A stretch of DNA of 64,000 bases from Aneurinibacillus tyrosinisolvens (GCF_001015055.1 NZ_BBWZ01000010.1:90814-154813); one strand, 5' to 3'; shown: positions 1-9,412, counted from the first letter of the stretch. Numbers and translations are program-made. Notes: generated by a model from the letters alone, not told the origin.

Positions 1-95
1 TCCATTCTTTATCTATAATCATTATTTTTTTCCATGCCAAAGAAACCTCTGTTCTTACCATTTTTATAATTCGCGATCAACCAACCTATCGTGAA

Positions 96-1501
96 TCAAC
101 ATGGCAAAGTTTCTAGAATATCAAGGGGACTGCTCTTTTTATCTCTCTTTGATTTTTTTCCATTTTTTCTAATGAGATCATACAGACCATCAAAAAAGGC
201 CGTAATTTTTTCATGTGTTTCAAACAAGTGGAGATAAATCGTGGGTAACGCTTCTTTCACGATGTACATGGTTTTATATTCACTGATCTCCTTTCTCTCT
301 TTTTGATAAAGGAGATTTCGTATTTTAAACGTAATCGTCGATGAAATCAGAATCGAAATGAGGGTACCGTATAAATGGCAATCCAATCGCTCTTTTTTCA
401 TTTTTTTAACCCGGTGAATCCGAAAAATCGACTTCCATACTTTAAACAGAATTTCAATTTGCCATGCAACGAATACAGTGGATAGACAGCTTCTTTCCCT
501 ATGTCTTCTGCGGATGTGTTGGTGATATAAGCGTAAATCGGGTGCGTTTGGCGATGTTTGGAGGTATGTTTCATCTTTTTTTGCCGCTGCTCCCACTTTT
601 CCTCTCTGGCTCTTTCCTGTTGTTCGGTTAAACGATACAGAATGAGACGGGGTTGCGGCATTCTTTTTTGGCTGATATATACATTACGTACTTCCATGGT
701 TTCTCCAGGTGCCAGCTCTTTCATGAAATCCTCCGCACATTTCGGTTCTTCTGTTCGGTCTTTGGTACGATATATTTTGACGTTATGCTTGACTCTGGAA
801 ATATAATATCCGCCTTGTTGATGAATGGCTTCGAGCCCTTCTAACGAGAAATATCCTAAATCACGGAGAAGTAAATCTCCTGGTTGTACGGTGTTTAGTA
901 AGGCCGCAGCATACATGGCATCGTGTTCTTTCCCGTTTCGAATATCAAGATGGAGAAATTCACCTTGTTTCATTTCATACTCCACCTGAACTTTTAATGA
1001 AGGCTGCGCACAACCTTGATACCCTGTATCCGGATCATCCGTTGGCGTTTTAAAGCCGGTGGAATCGAGAATTCGAATCCGATGAAACGGTAGACTTTCT
1101 ATGGGGAACAGGGAGTCTGAAAGCTGTTTCTGAAAAAGGGACTGAAACATCGCCTTAAGAAAAGCTACGGCTTGTTTATTAAACCGTTGATTCAAGGCTT
1201 CTCCTGTGATATTTACCTTTTTGACATCATACAAAGTAGCACATAACTGGCTTAACGGCTTCACGCCTGTTTCTTCGTTATAAAGAGCACATAAGGCGAT
1301 AAAGTCCTCTGGTTTCATTTTTCGATTTCGCTTTTTAAAACCGTGCCGTACGGCGATTTCATTTACATATTCGGCAGAAAAAATTTGTTTGAACGTATGA
1401 ACAAAAGGTATCCAATCTATCTTTTGAGGAGATAATGTAGGGCAAGACAAAGCAAAGACCATCCTTTCATTTTCAGCTTCACACTGAATAAGGATGGTCA
1501 T
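96..1501 (-). pseudogene. IS4-family DDE transposase, frameshifted
   Basis: An N-terminal frame (1501 down to 398, 367 codons) has IS4 transposase features: RILDSTGFK carries the first catalytic Asp and LLLRDLGYFSLE the second. Near position 470-490 the family-like sequence jumps to another frame, which continues as WQIEILFKVWKS followed by a typical C-terminus down to position 96; this segment holds the conserved YREK-region tryptophan/glutamate pattern. One indel in the stretch encoding VYPLYSL separates them, so the protein is not made intact unless the indel is a sequencing error. A second in-frame ATG at 1462 is possible as start. The catalytic Glu lies only in the second frame, so the first-frame product would be inactive. 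Confidence 0.85.
1457..1499. repeat. Hairpin across the transposase start
   Basis: Perfect 10-bp inverted repeat GACCATCCTT (1457-1466) and AAGGATGGTC (1490-1499) with a 23-base loop, covering both candidate start codons. In IS231-type elements a stem-loop near the transposase start is known to shield the gene from read-through transcription; applying that here is inference. Confidence 0.6.
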
Positions 1502-1523
1502 TTTTTTGTCTTTTTATATCATG

Positions 1524-1543
1524 TTCTTAACTTGATGGCTATG
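1524..1543. repeat. Right terminal inverted repeat of the IS element
   Basis: On the plus strand it reads TTCTTAACTTGATGGCTATG. It marks the point where the interrupted membrane protein stops being plausible coding sequence. The mate is not in the window. Confidence 0.65.
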
Positions 1544-1810
1544 GGGTGTGAGCCATTTAATCACAGCTCCTCGCTGCTCGGGTGACAGCCGCTTTCCCAT
1601 AATTGGACCTAGAAAAAAGCCCATAAAAATATCTGCCCCTGTCCAAAGTACACCGGATAAAACATGCGTAAAATTAAGCAGCGAAAGATTGTGGCCAAGC
1701 AATGCGGCAGCCATAAGTGCCGGTAGGATCAAAACCCACCATGCCATTTTCCTTGCAAGGGACACATTTTCTTGCTGACCTATAGGTGCCATCTCAGGTG
1801 TTGTTTGCAT
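1544..1810 (-). pseudogene. Integral membrane protein, C-terminus lost to IS insertion
   Basis: About 89 residues survive: a polar N-terminus, then a hydrophobic segment (AWWVLILPALMAAALLGHNL) and a second one around FTHVLSGVLWTGADIFMGFF, followed by GPIMGKRLSPEQRGAVIKWLTP. The pattern matches small multi-pass membrane proteins of unknown function in Gram-positive bacteria that continue for about 60-90 further residues with two more helices. The remaining frame runs into the IS end and stops at 1514. A good ribosome binding site (GGAGGTGAAAATGAC on the minus strand) precedes the ATG. Function unknown. Confidence 0.65.
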
Positions 1811-1926
1811 GTCATTTTCACCTCCAGAAAGTTCTCGCTACACATACCGTTTCTATACCATAATGCTGATTTTTCGAATATATGCCTTTATCCTTTATAG
1901 CAGGAAATCAGATTTTTCATAGGTGG

Positions 1927-3540
1927 CTACCAAGCCGCCATTTGTCCATCCGTTCTTGGTTCGGTGCCTCCTGTTAACACACCGGTTTCAGGGTTTCTCC
2001 ATATAATTTGTCCTCTCCCAAAACCATTGGAATCCTGTGCTCTTTTTATATGATGGCCCTTGCGGGAAAGAGCCTGGGCAATATAATCAGGGAAAGCGGG
2101 TTCCACTTCGATTACTTTGTCCTTCAACCATCGCCATCTTGGGCGGTCGAGAGCAGCTTGCGGATTTAACAGAAAATCAATCGTATTCATAATGACCTGT
2201 ACATGCCCCTGGGGCTGCATGTAAGCTCCCATCACTCCGAACGGTCCAACAGGCTGATTATCTTTTGTTACAAATCCCGGGATAATCGTATGATACGTTT
2301 TCTTTCCTGGCTGCAGCGCATTCTCATGTTTTGGATTCAGGGAGAAATCCTTTCCCCGATTATGCAGGCTGATGCCTGTTCCGGGAACAACAAGCCCGGA
2401 ACCGAATCCGTTGTAATTGCTCTGGATAAAAGAAACCATGTTGCCATCACCATCAGCCGTTGCTAAATACACGGTTCCGCCTGCGGCCGGGTTGCCCGCT
2501 TCTGGCTGCAGTGCTTCCTGTGTGATAAGCCCTCTTCTTTGCTTTGCATAAGATTCGGAGAGCAGCTGTTCCACAGACATGCTCATTCTGTCCGAATCGG
2601 TAATATACGTTACCCCATCGGCAAAGGCCAGCTTCATCGCTTCTATTTGTTTGTGATAGGTTTCCACGCTGTCTTTGTCGGCAAAATCAAACCCTTTTAA
2701 TATGTTTAAGGCGATAAGGGCGACGAGGCCCTGTCCATTCGGCGGAATTTCCCAAACATCGTATCCACGGTAATTTACCTTAATAGGTTCCACCCATTGC
2801 GGATAGTAATCGGCTAAATCCTCTGCTGATAAAAATCCATCATACTTTTTGAAAAAGTCAATTATCTTTTCAGCCAGCTGACCGCGATAGAAAGACTCCC
2901 CCTTTGTCTCTGCGATGGAATGCAGCGTTTCGGCATGGGCAGGTGAACGCCACATCTGGCCGATTTCCGGCGGCTTGTCACCAGGGGCAAAAACGTTAAA
3001 CCAGTTGGCAAATTCCTCGCCTTTTACATTCGATTTAAATGTATGAAAGGCGGATTTCCAGTACTGTCCAAGCGTAGGAGAGAGAGGGAATCCCTCTTCG
3101 GCATATTGGATAGCAGGGCGTAAAACTTCAGTAAGAGGAAGCTTGCCAAAGCGTTCGGATAAGGCAGCCCACGCTGAGGGAGCACCGGGAACGGTTACAG
3201 GAATAAGGCCGTATTTTGGCATGTCTGTGTAGCCGGCTTTTTGCAAAGCTTCGACGGAAATGCTTTTTGGGGCGGGACCGCTGGCATTTAGGCCGTGCAG
3301 CGTTCCTTCTGTCCAAACGAGGGCGAAGGCATCTCCGCCAATCCCGTTAGAGGTTGGCTCGACAACGGTTAAACAGGCAGCTGTCGCGATCGCTGCATCG
3401 ATTGCATTCCCTCCTTTTTTAAGAATTTCCAATCCTGCTTGTGCAGCAAGCGGCTGGGACGTACCGACCATGCCTTTGCTGGAATAGACGGCATTTCTTC
3501 TGGATGCATAAGGGTAAAATAACGGATCATAGTTTATCAT
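1927..3540 (-). CDS. Gamma-glutamyltransferase family protein (YwrD-like)
   Basis: 537 residues, the length of B. subtilis YwrD-type enzymes of the Ntn-hydrolase superfamily. These are made as one chain and cut themselves in front of a catalytic Thr. That Thr is visible as Thr356 in GGTVYLATADGDGNMVS, followed by the substrate-binding QSNYNGFGSG. The N-terminal half carries AQAGLEILKKGGNAIDAAIA and PTSNGIGGDAF, hallmark family motifs. There is no signal peptide, so a cytoplasmic enzyme is likely, acting on gamma-glutamyl amides or related acylated compounds. It follows the IlvD/Edd dehydratase gene with a 31-base gap on the same strand, so the two are probably co-transcribed from the operator region at 5339. 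Substrate unknown; classical glutathione breakdown is less likely given the catabolic context. Confidence 0.88.
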   Translation of the reverse strand: MINYDPLFYPYASRRNAVYSSKGMVGTSQPLAAQAGLEILKKGGNAIDAAIATAACLTVVEPTSNGIGGDAFALVWTEGTLHGLNASGPAPKSISVEALQKAGYTDMPKYGLIPVTVPGAPSAWAALSERFGKLPLTEVLRPAIQYAEEGFPLSPTLGQYWKSAFHTFKSNVKGEEFANWFNVFAPGDKPPEIGQMWRSPAHAETLHSIAETKGESFYRGQLAEKIIDFFKKYDGFLSAEDLADYYPQWVEPIKVNYRGYDVWEIPPNGQGLVALIALNILKGFDFADKDSVETYHKQIEAMKLAFADGVTYITDSDRMSMSVEQLLSESYAKQRRGLITQEALQPEAGNPAAGGTVYLATADGDGNMVSFIQSNYNGFGSGLVVPGTGISLHNRGKDFSLNPKHENALQPGKKTYHTIIPGFVTKDNQPVGPFGVMGAYMQPQGHVQVIMNTIDFLLNPQAALDRPRWRWLKDKVIEVEPAFPDYIAQALSRKGHHIKRAQDSNGFGRGQIIWRNPETGVLTGGTEPRTDGQMAAW

Positions 3541-3571
3541 TGCAAGCGCCTTCTTTCTCTATAAACTCTTA

Positions 3572-5278
3572 TTAAGATTCGTCTGCTTCCATGTCCGGAA
3601 CAAGAAAATCAAAGTCACAGCCTTCGTTCGCTTGCAGAACATGGTTTTGATAGAGGCGGGTATAACCGCGGCTTGCGATGACAGGCGGCTTCCATTCAGC
3701 CCGCCTTTTCTCCAGTTCTTCTTCGTCTACAAGCAGTTCGAGCTTCCGGTTCTCGACATCCAAGTCGATCATATCACCGTTTCGAACGAGTCCAAGCGGC
3801 CCTCCGATAACAGCTTCAGGAGCAACATGGAGAACGACAGTGCCAAACGCAGTTCCGCTCATTCTCGCATCGGAAATTCGAACCATATCACGGACACCTT
3901 CCCGCAGAAGCTTTTCCGGTATCGGCAGCATCCCGGCTTCCGGCATTCCGGGCGCTCCAACCGGGCCTGCATTTTGCAGGACAAGAATATCCTCAGCGCT
4001 GACTTCAAGGTGAGGATCATGGATTCTAGCTTCCAAATCCTGAGTCGAGGTAAATACGACAGCTCTTCCCCGGTGCTTAAGGAGCGCAGGAGAAGCAGCT
4101 TTTGGCTTAATGATAGCGCCGTCCGGAGCCAGGTTTCCCCGCAGGACAGCAATCCCGCCATCTTTATGTAAAGGATCATCAAAAGGTTTTATAATATCCC
4201 GGTATACTTCGGAGATTTTTATATCTTTAATATTTTCCCCTATGGTTTTCCCTGTCACCGTCATCTCGTTAAGGTGGAGCAGGGATTCAAGTTCTTTTAG
4301 CAGAGCAGGGGTTCCGCCGGCACGGGAAAAATCCTCCATCTGGTATTTTCCGGCAGGGCGAAGATTACCGATGAATGGAGTTGTTCTTCCTAACTCGTCA
4401 AACCATTCTAGAGGAAGATCGATTTTTAAACGCCTTGCGATTGCGATAAGGTGAATCACCGCATTGGTAGAACCGCCAACAGCCATTAAAGCCCGGATCG
4501 CATTTTCAAACGCGTTTTTTGTCATGATTTTTGAAGGGGTTAATTCTTTTTCTACGAGTTCAACCATTTTCTTCCCGGTTTCCTGTGCAAGTTGAAGGCG
4601 CCGGTTATGTGTAGCAGGAACAGCGGCGGCTCCCGGGAGCATCATCCCCATCGCTTCTGCACATACTGCAATCGTACTTGCACTGCCCATCACCATACAA
4701 TGGCCTGCAGTAGGGGCAAGTTCTGCGTTGATTTTTGACAACTCTTCTTCGCTAATTTTCCCTGCCCGGTATTCCTGCCAGTAGTACCGGCAGTCGGAGC
4801 AGGCACCAAGGGTTTTCCCCTCGTATTCCCCGTTGGCCATCGGGCCGCCTGTAAACATAATGGCCGGGATGTCGGCGCTTGCTGCACCCATAAGCTGCGC
4901 AGGCGTCATCTTGTCGCATCCGCCGATTAATACGACCCCATCCAGCGGCTGGGCTTTAATCATTTCTTCCGTATCCATTGCTGCAAGGTTTCGATAGAGC
5001 ATCGTAGTAGGGCTCGTAAAGATTTCGCCCAGGGATATCGTCGGGAATTCAAGCGGAATGCCTCCGGCCATTAAGACGCCTCGTTTAATCGCTTCGACAA
5101 TAGGGCCGAAGTGGGTGTGGCAGCGATTAATTTCACTTTCTGTATTACAAATACCGATAATAGGCTTGTTGAAATCTGCCTCATCAAAACCGAGATGGCG
5201 GTTGAAAGCTCTCCGTATAAATATGCTAAAGCCAGCATCGCCATATGAAGTAAGGTTTTTTCCCTGATTCGACAACAT
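3572..5278 (-). CDS. IlvD/Edd-family dehydratase
   Basis: 568 residues. Iron-sulfur ligands of the family are visible: Cys53 (SEINRCHTHF), Cys121 (GGCDKMTP, including the carbamylated-Lys position 123) and Cys193 (TAGHCMVMGSA). The catalytic Ser region SDARMSGTAFG is also present. The family dehydrates 2,3-dihydroxy acids to 2-keto acids; members include dihydroxyacid dehydratase for valine and isoleucine and dehydratases for sugar acids such as arabinonate and xylonate. GAMMA features such as SDCRYYWQEY after GAC and the absence of other ilv genes suggest the sugar-acid branch rather than amino-acid synthesis. First gene of a two-gene unit with the gamma-glutamyltransferase-like gene. A FadR-type operator lies 61 bases before its start. 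Confidence 0.88.
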   Translation of the reverse strand: MLSNQGKNLTSYGDAGFSIFIRRAFNRHLGFDEADFNKPIIGICNTESEINRCHTHFGPIVEAIKRGVLMAGGIPLEFPTISLGEIFTSPTTMLYRNLAAMDTEEMIKAQPLDGVVLIGGCDKMTPAQLMGAASADIPAIMFTGGPMANGEYEGKTLGACSDCRYYWQEYRAGKISEEELSKINAELAPTAGHCMVMGSASTIAVCAEAMGMMLPGAAAVPATHNRRLQLAQETGKKMVELVEKELTPSKIMTKNAFENAIRALMAVGGSTNAVIHLIAIARRLKIDLPLEWFDELGRTTPFIGNLRPAGKYQMEDFSRAGGTPALLKELESLLHLNEMTVTGKTIGENIKDIKISEVYRDIIKPFDDPLHKDGGIAVLRGNLAPDGAIIKPKAASPALLKHRGRAVVFTSTQDLEARIHDPHLEVSAEDILVLQNAGPVGAPGMPEAGMLPIPEKLLREGVRDMVRISDARMSGTAFGTVVLHVAPEAVIGGPLGLVRNGDMIDLDVENRKLELLVDEEELEKRRAEWKPPVIASRGYTRLYQNHVLQANEGCDFDFLVPDMEADES

Positions 5279-5338
5279 AATTCCTCCCGATCATTTTAAT
5301 TGCGGAACAATAGGCAATACAGCTAAATTAATTTAGTA

Positions 5339-5349
5339 TGGTCAGACCA
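5339..5349. promoter_or_regulatory. GntR (FadR-type) operator 1
   Basis: Perfect palindrome TGGTCAGACCA, fitting the TNGTNNNACNA pattern known for FadR-subfamily GntR regulators. The flanks (AATTTAGTA before it, ATCA after) recur at operators 2 and 3. It lies 60 bases upstream of the dehydratase start (minus strand) and about 290 bases upstream of the CoA-transferase (plus strand), so it could control either or both. Confidence 0.75.
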
Positions 5350-5506
5350 ATCATAAAGAAAGCAGACAAAATCTTTTTCTTACTTTATCATAATAAAAAA
5401 AATAATTGAATAACTGTTTAAAATATTTTAATAATTGTATTTACAAGCTTCAATTCGTTTGATATGGTAGTAGTAACATAAAAATAAATCGGGTGTAGAA
5501 CTGTAA

Positions 5507-5616
5507 AGTCTGCCACACTTTCTTACCGTTAGTGTTACACGCAGATTAGAAACCAGTTTGTCCTAACCGCATGAAGGCTTTTTACTTTGTGTCGTGAAGG
5601 GGAACTGGTTTTTTTA
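5507..5616 (+). terminator. Structured leader with intrinsic terminator before the CoA-transferase gene
   Basis: The 360-base gap 5279-5638 holds operator 1 and this leader. First a stem pairs AGTCTGC (5507-5513) with GCAGATT (5541-5547), with an inner CACACT/AGTGT helix. Then AACCAGTT (5551-5558) pairs with AACTGGTT (5603-5610), followed by a T7 run, leaving a 44-base loop. A terminator placed 25 bases before a ribosome binding site implies attenuation control. I do not recognise a known riboswitch or T-box in it. Confidence 0.5.
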
Positions 5617-5638
5617 TGTGTAAGAAAGGAGGCAGGCC

Positions 5639-6874
5639 GTGAGCAAAGCATTGGAAGGAATTAAAGTGATTGACTTGACACGCGTACTCGCCGGCCCTTA
5701 CTGCACGATGATTCTCGGTGATTTAGGTGCGGAAGTAATTAAAATCGAAGGGCCAGGAGGAAGCGATGAAACAAGGGGCTGGGGACCGCCGAATATTGGG
5801 GGAGAAAGCGCCTACTACTTATGTGCAAACCGAAACAAACGAGCGATGACGCTTAACCTGAAAACAAGTGCAGGGAAAGAGATTTTGAAGGAACTTATCA
5901 AAGACGCGGATGTCATCATCAACAATTTTAAAACCGGCACAATGGAAAAGTGGGGACTTGGATATGAAGTGCTGTCCGCGCTTAACCCCCGTTTAATCTA
6001 TGCTTCCATAAGCGGCTTTGGCCATACAGGGCCTTACAAAAACGAGCCGGGATACGATTACATCGTACAGGCTATGGGTGGATTGATGAGCATTACCGGC
6101 AGCCAGGAGTCAGGGCCGATGAAAGTAGGCGTTGCAATTACAGACATCGCCACCGGGTTGTACACGGCCATTGGAATTCTGGCCTCCTTGCAGGAGAGAC
6201 TGCGATCAGGCATAGGCCAGGCCATTGATCTTGCGCTGTTTGATTCTCAAATTTCACTGCTTGCCAATGTTGCAAGCAATTATCTTGTATCAGGCGTTGT
6301 TCCTAAAAGATATGGGAATGAGCATCCGAACATTGTTCCTTACCAAACCTTTGCGGCACTGGATGGAGACATGGTGGTAGCGGTCGGCAATGATCAGCAG
6401 TTTGCAAAGCTCTGCACGATTCTGAACAGGCCGGAATGGCCGGAAGATGTACGCTTTGCGACCAATCCGATGCGGGTGGCAAACCGCCAGGAGCTTTGCA
6501 GCCTTTTACAGGAAGAATTCCAAAAGCAGGTAATAGAGGATTGGCTGTTTGCACTTAAACAGTCCGGCATACCGTGCGCGCCGATTTATAACATGGAGCA
6601 ATTGTTTGCCGACCCGCAGGTAGAAGCGCGTGGAATGAAGGAGGAAATCAACCATCCAACAGCAGGAAAGGTTCCGCTCGTCGGCAGCCCGCTAAAATTA
6701 TCACGGACGCCGGTTTCGATTCGGAAGCACCCGCCGCTCGCCGGTGAGCATACGATCGAAATTTTAACGGAACACGGGTTTTCCCAGGCTCAAATTGATA
6801 CGTGGATAGAAGAAGGAACAATAGATGCTTTATCAGCCATTGAAACTAAAAAAGTAGGAGGAGATGTACGATGA
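5639..6874 (+). CDS. Class III (CaiB/BaiF) CoA-transferase
   Basis: 411 residues starting at GTG behind AGAAAGGAGG. The N-terminal KVIDLTRVLAGPYCTMILGDLGAEVIKIE block and the catalytic Asp169 (AITDIATG), which forms a glutamyl/aspartyl-CoA thioester intermediate in formyl-CoA transferase, are both present. The enzyme moves CoA between carboxylic acids. It overlaps the acyl-CoA dehydrogenase gene by four bases (ATGA), so the acid it activates is probably the dehydrogenase substrate. Preceded by a structured leader with a terminator. Known members act on formate/oxalate, carnitine, succinyl donors, citramalate, itaconate and aromatic acids; which applies here cannot be told. Confidence 0.88.
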   Translation: MSKALEGIKVIDLTRVLAGPYCTMILGDLGAEVIKIEGPGGSDETRGWGPPNIGGESAYYLCANRNKRAMTLNLKTSAGKEILKELIKDADVIINNFKTGTMEKWGLGYEVLSALNPRLIYASISGFGHTGPYKNEPGYDYIVQAMGGLMSITGSQESGPMKVGVAITDIATGLYTAIGILASLQERLRSGIGQAIDLALFDSQISLLANVASNYLVSGVVPKRYGNEHPNIVPYQTFAALDGDMVVAVGNDQQFAKLCTILNRPEWPEDVRFATNPMRVANRQELCSLLQEEFQKQVIEDWLFALKQSGIPCAPIYNMEQLFADPQVEARGMKEEINHPTAGKVPLVGSPLKLSRTPVSIRKHPPLAGEHTIEILTEHGFSQAQIDTWIEEGTIDALSAIETKKVGGDVR

Positions 6875-8082
6875 TGAATTTTGGGTTGAGTGAGGAGCAG
6901 GAAGCAGTAAGAAAGATGGTGCGCAGTTTTGTGGATAAGGAAATTAACCCTTTTATCCAGGAATGGGATGCAAACTACCATTTTGAAACCGGTATCATGA
7001 GACGATTGGCTGACCTTAATTTGATGGGAGTTTGTATTCCTGAAGAATATGGCGGAAGCGGTATGGATTACAATACGCTGGCTATTGTTTGTGAGGAGCT
7101 GGAACGGGGAGACACGGCGTTTCGGACCGCAGTATCTGTTCATACAGGATTAAACAGCATGACCCTTCTGCAGTGGGGCAATGAAGAGCAGAAGCAAAAG
7201 TATTTGGTGCCGCAGGCGACAGGAGAGAAAATCGGAGCATTCGGCCTTACCGAACCGAATGCAGGTTCCGATGTCGCGGCGATGCAGACGACAGCTGTCC
7301 GCGATGGAGATTCTTATATTTTAAACGGGCAAAAAACATGGATTTCCCTTTGTGATGTAGCCGACCATTTCCTCGTATTTGCCTATACGGACAAAGAGAA
7401 GAAGCATAAAGGAATCAGTTGCTTTATTGTAGAGCGTACGTTTGAAGGATTTTCTTCCAAAGCGATTAAAGGAAAACTGGGAATACGCGCCGGAAATACA
7501 GGCGAAATCTTCTTCGATGATGTTCGTATTCCTGCGGAGAATTTGCTTGGTGAAGAAGGGGAAGGGTTTAAAATTGCGATGGCAGCCCTCGATAACGGAC
7601 GTTTTACCGTTGCGGCAGGAGCGTGCGGCCTGATTAACGCCTGCCTGGAAGAAAGCCTCAAGTACTGCCACGAACGGAGTACATTCGGCAAGGAAATCGG
7701 AAAGCACCAGCTTGTTCAGCAAATGATTGCGAAGATGGCAGCGGGATTGGAAACGTCACGGCTGCTCGTCTACCGTGCAGGCTGGCTGAAAAATCAGGGA
7801 AAACGCAATACAAAGGAAACATCCCTGGCTAAATGGCAGGCATGCGATGCTGCATTTGAGGCTGCGTGTGATACTGTTCAAATTCATGGGGCCTATGGCT
7901 ATTCCAATGAGTATCCCGCAGAGCGCTTTATGCGTAATGCGAAGGCGCCGGTTATTTATGAGGGAACAAGAGAAATCCATACCGTTATGCAGGCTGAATA
8001 TGCGCTTGGCTACCGCCAGGATAGAACGCTGCGCAAAATGCTGCCGGCGTGGCCTTTTGAAGAAGAACCAGTTGAAGTATAA
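6871..8082 (+). CDS. Acyl-CoA dehydrogenase
   Basis: 403 residues, typical length for this FAD flavoenzyme family. FGLTEPNAGSDVAAMQTTA is the FAD/substrate signature, and Glu364 in VIYEGTREIH is at the position of the catalytic base that removes the alpha proton in medium/short-chain and glutaryl-CoA-type enzymes. The C-terminal RFMRNAKAP arm is also family-like. It is translationally coupled to the upstream CoA-transferase (start inside its stop). Together they would activate an organic acid and introduce an alpha-beta double bond. An electron-transfer flavoprotein partner is needed but not encoded nearby. Confidence 0.9.
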   Translation: MMNFGLSEEQEAVRKMVRSFVDKEINPFIQEWDANYHFETGIMRRLADLNLMGVCIPEEYGGSGMDYNTLAIVCEELERGDTAFRTAVSVHTGLNSMTLLQWGNEEQKQKYLVPQATGEKIGAFGLTEPNAGSDVAAMQTTAVRDGDSYILNGQKTWISLCDVADHFLVFAYTDKEKKHKGISCFIVERTFEGFSSKAIKGKLGIRAGNTGEIFFDDVRIPAENLLGEEGEGFKIAMAALDNGRFTVAAGACGLINACLEESLKYCHERSTFGKEIGKHQLVQQMIAKMAAGLETSRLLVYRAGWLKNQGKRNTKETSLAKWQACDAAFEAACDTVQIHGAYGYSNEYPAERFMRNAKAPVIYEGTREIHTVMQAEYALGYRQDRTLRKMLPAWPFEEEPVEV

Positions 8083-8156
8083 ACTTTAAAAGTTTTAAAG
8101 ATAAACGAAATGCCGGCAAGGAATGGGGCAGCAGATAACTTGAAGTCTCGCTGCCC

Positions 8157-8786
8157 TCATGCCGCGGATAAAAGCATAAGAAAGTCTGCTGTTTTTCCCC
8201 GATTCCCTGCCAAAAGGGCATCCCTGAACACCGAAAAATCAAATGGCTTTTCTTTGGCCAAGAAGTAACCGTTTTCATTTAATAGCTCAAAGGTATGGGA
8301 GAACAAACTAACATAGTACGGATTCGAAAGCTGTTCACCCAGACTCGTAATCAACACCATAAATTTGTTCCAAAAAGGATCCGTTTCCCCATCATTGGGC
8401 ATAGGAAAAGTTATACAGCCGGTTTTCATCTTTTCTAAAGACAGGAACACAATTTTCTCAACGCACATGAGCGCAATCTCAAAGTACCTATCCAACTCGA
8501 CGGCTTCGATTTTATGGTTTAAAACATGGCCAGGGATGAGAAACGAAGGAGGAGAGGATACAAAAGTTCCTTCACCCTGCCTGGAACTCAAATATCCAAG
8601 CAGCTCAAGAATCCGCAATCCTTCTCTTATTGAAGAGCGGCTTACCTGAAGTGATTCGCTCAATTGCCTTTCGGTAGGAAGTTTTGAATTTGGGCTGAGT
8701 TTTCCAAACGTAATAAAGTCGACAATTTGCCTTGTCACTTGTTCAAACATTCTCGGAATGGCCCGGACGTGATAATTTTTATTCAT
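8157..8786 (-). CDS. GntR/FadR-family transcriptional regulator
   Basis: About 209 residues from ATG 8786 (a TTG at 8798 is an alternative, closer to AGGAG). The N-terminal winged helix is clear: QIVDFITFGKLSPNSKLPTE then RQLSESLQVSRSSIREGLRI and GEGTFV. The C-terminal effector domain is helical but short and lacks an obvious full set of FCD metal-binding histidines. It is divergent from the uxaA-like genes; the gap contains operator 2 and, near its own start, a TATAGT/ACTATA inverted repeat (8822-8838) that could serve autoregulation. It is one of two candidate regulators for the TGGTCWGACCA sites. Confidence 0.82.
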   Translation of the reverse strand: MNKNYHVRAIPRMFEQVTRQIVDFITFGKLSPNSKLPTERQLSESLQVSRSSIREGLRILELLGYLSSRQGEGTFVSSPPSFLIPGHVLNHKIEAVELDRYFEIALMCVEKIVFLSLEKMKTGCITFPMPNDGETDPFWNKFMVLITSLGEQLSNPYYVSLFSHTFELLNENGYFLAKEKPFDFSVFRDALLAGNRGKTADFLMLLSAA

Positions 8787-9022
8787 CGTATACAACAACT
8801 CCTGTAAATGTTTTTAGCGGGTATAGTCCAATACTATAGCTACCCAGGAGAAAAGTGCAATTATATTTTTTAGAAAATATAAAATATTCGATTGACATAT
8901 CTTTAAAGATTATTTATATTTTAGTATATTCGGAAATCTGTATATAAAAATAACGTGTTTTCTCAAAAAATGATGATAAATCGCCTGCATAGTTGTGCAA
9001 AAAAAAAAGAAAGGAGTGAATG

Positions 9023-9033
9023 TGGTCAGACCA
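9023..9033. promoter_or_regulatory. GntR (FadR-type) operator 2
   Basis: TGGTCAGACCA with the conserved flank (AATTAGTA on the minus strand side), in the 8799-9091 gap between the GntR gene and the uxaA-like pair. Its position about 60 bases before the start suits repression of the plus-strand operon running to the TRAP transporter. The rest of the gap is AT-rich without a recognisable gene. Confidence 0.75.
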
Positions 9034-9091
9034 TACTAATTTGGTAACTTTGTATTTGGCAACAAAATGATAGCTGCCTGGGGTGATGCTT

Positions 9092-9412
9092 TTGAGTGAC
9101 TTGAAATTAATGGTGAATAACGAGGAAAAAGTTGCTCTTGTGATTGACAGGTCCGACAATGTGGCCGTTGCGCTGTCTGACATGAAAGAAGGAGATGTGT
9201 GTACGGTACGGATAGAAAATCGGACAGAAAAAATAACAGTCAAACACAATATCGATTTTGGCCACAAAATTGCGCTTTTCCCTCTCAAAAAGGATGAAAG
9301 CGTATATAAATACGGTGAGGAAATCGGGAAACTAAACACTCCTGTAGACAGAGGGGAATGGATACATTCTCACAACATGTACTGTGAAAGGGGGATGAAG
9401 GATGGGGGATAA
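9092..9412 (+). CDS. UxaA/SuyA-type SAF-domain subunit
   Basis: About 106 residues. The likely start is TTG 9092, six bases after GGGGTG; GTG 9083 and ATG 9086 sit on top of that site. The protein is a compact beta-rich SAF domain (KVALVIDRSDNVAVALSDMKEGD, later HNIDFGHKIALFPLKKDESVYKYGEEIG), which matches the N-terminal domain of altronate dehydratase and the small subunit of sulfolactate sulfo-lyase. It overlaps the next gene by 11 bases. In altronate dehydratase both parts are one chain; here they are split, as in SuyAB and some galactarate or altronate enzymes. Confidence 0.8.
   Translation: MSDLKLMVNNEEKVALVIDRSDNVAVALSDMKEGDVCTVRIENRTEKITVKHNIDFGHKIALFPLKKDESVYKYGEEIGKLNTPVDRGEWIHSHNMYCERGMKDGG

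Larger units (their letters stand above)
1..1543 (-). mobile_element. IS4-family (IS231-like) insertion sequence, left end outside window
   Basis: The element consists of a transposase gene on the minus strand plus a right terminal inverted repeat. Read outward-in, the right end begins CATAGCCATCAAGTTAAGAA (minus strand, 1543 to 1524), which resembles the IS231-type end as I remember it (CATGCCCATCAACTTAAGAA). No matching left end is visible in bases 1-95, so the element continues beyond the window. It lies inside the 3' part of a membrane-protein gene whose reading frame stops making family-like sense exactly at the inferred end. The target duplication cannot be checked without the left flank. 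Confidence 0.8.

Noticed and set aside
5461..5638. T-box or known riboswitch before the CoA-transferase
   Set aside because: The GGGTGGNACCGCG T-box sequence and other consensus cores I know are absent; only an unassigned terminator-containing leader is supported.
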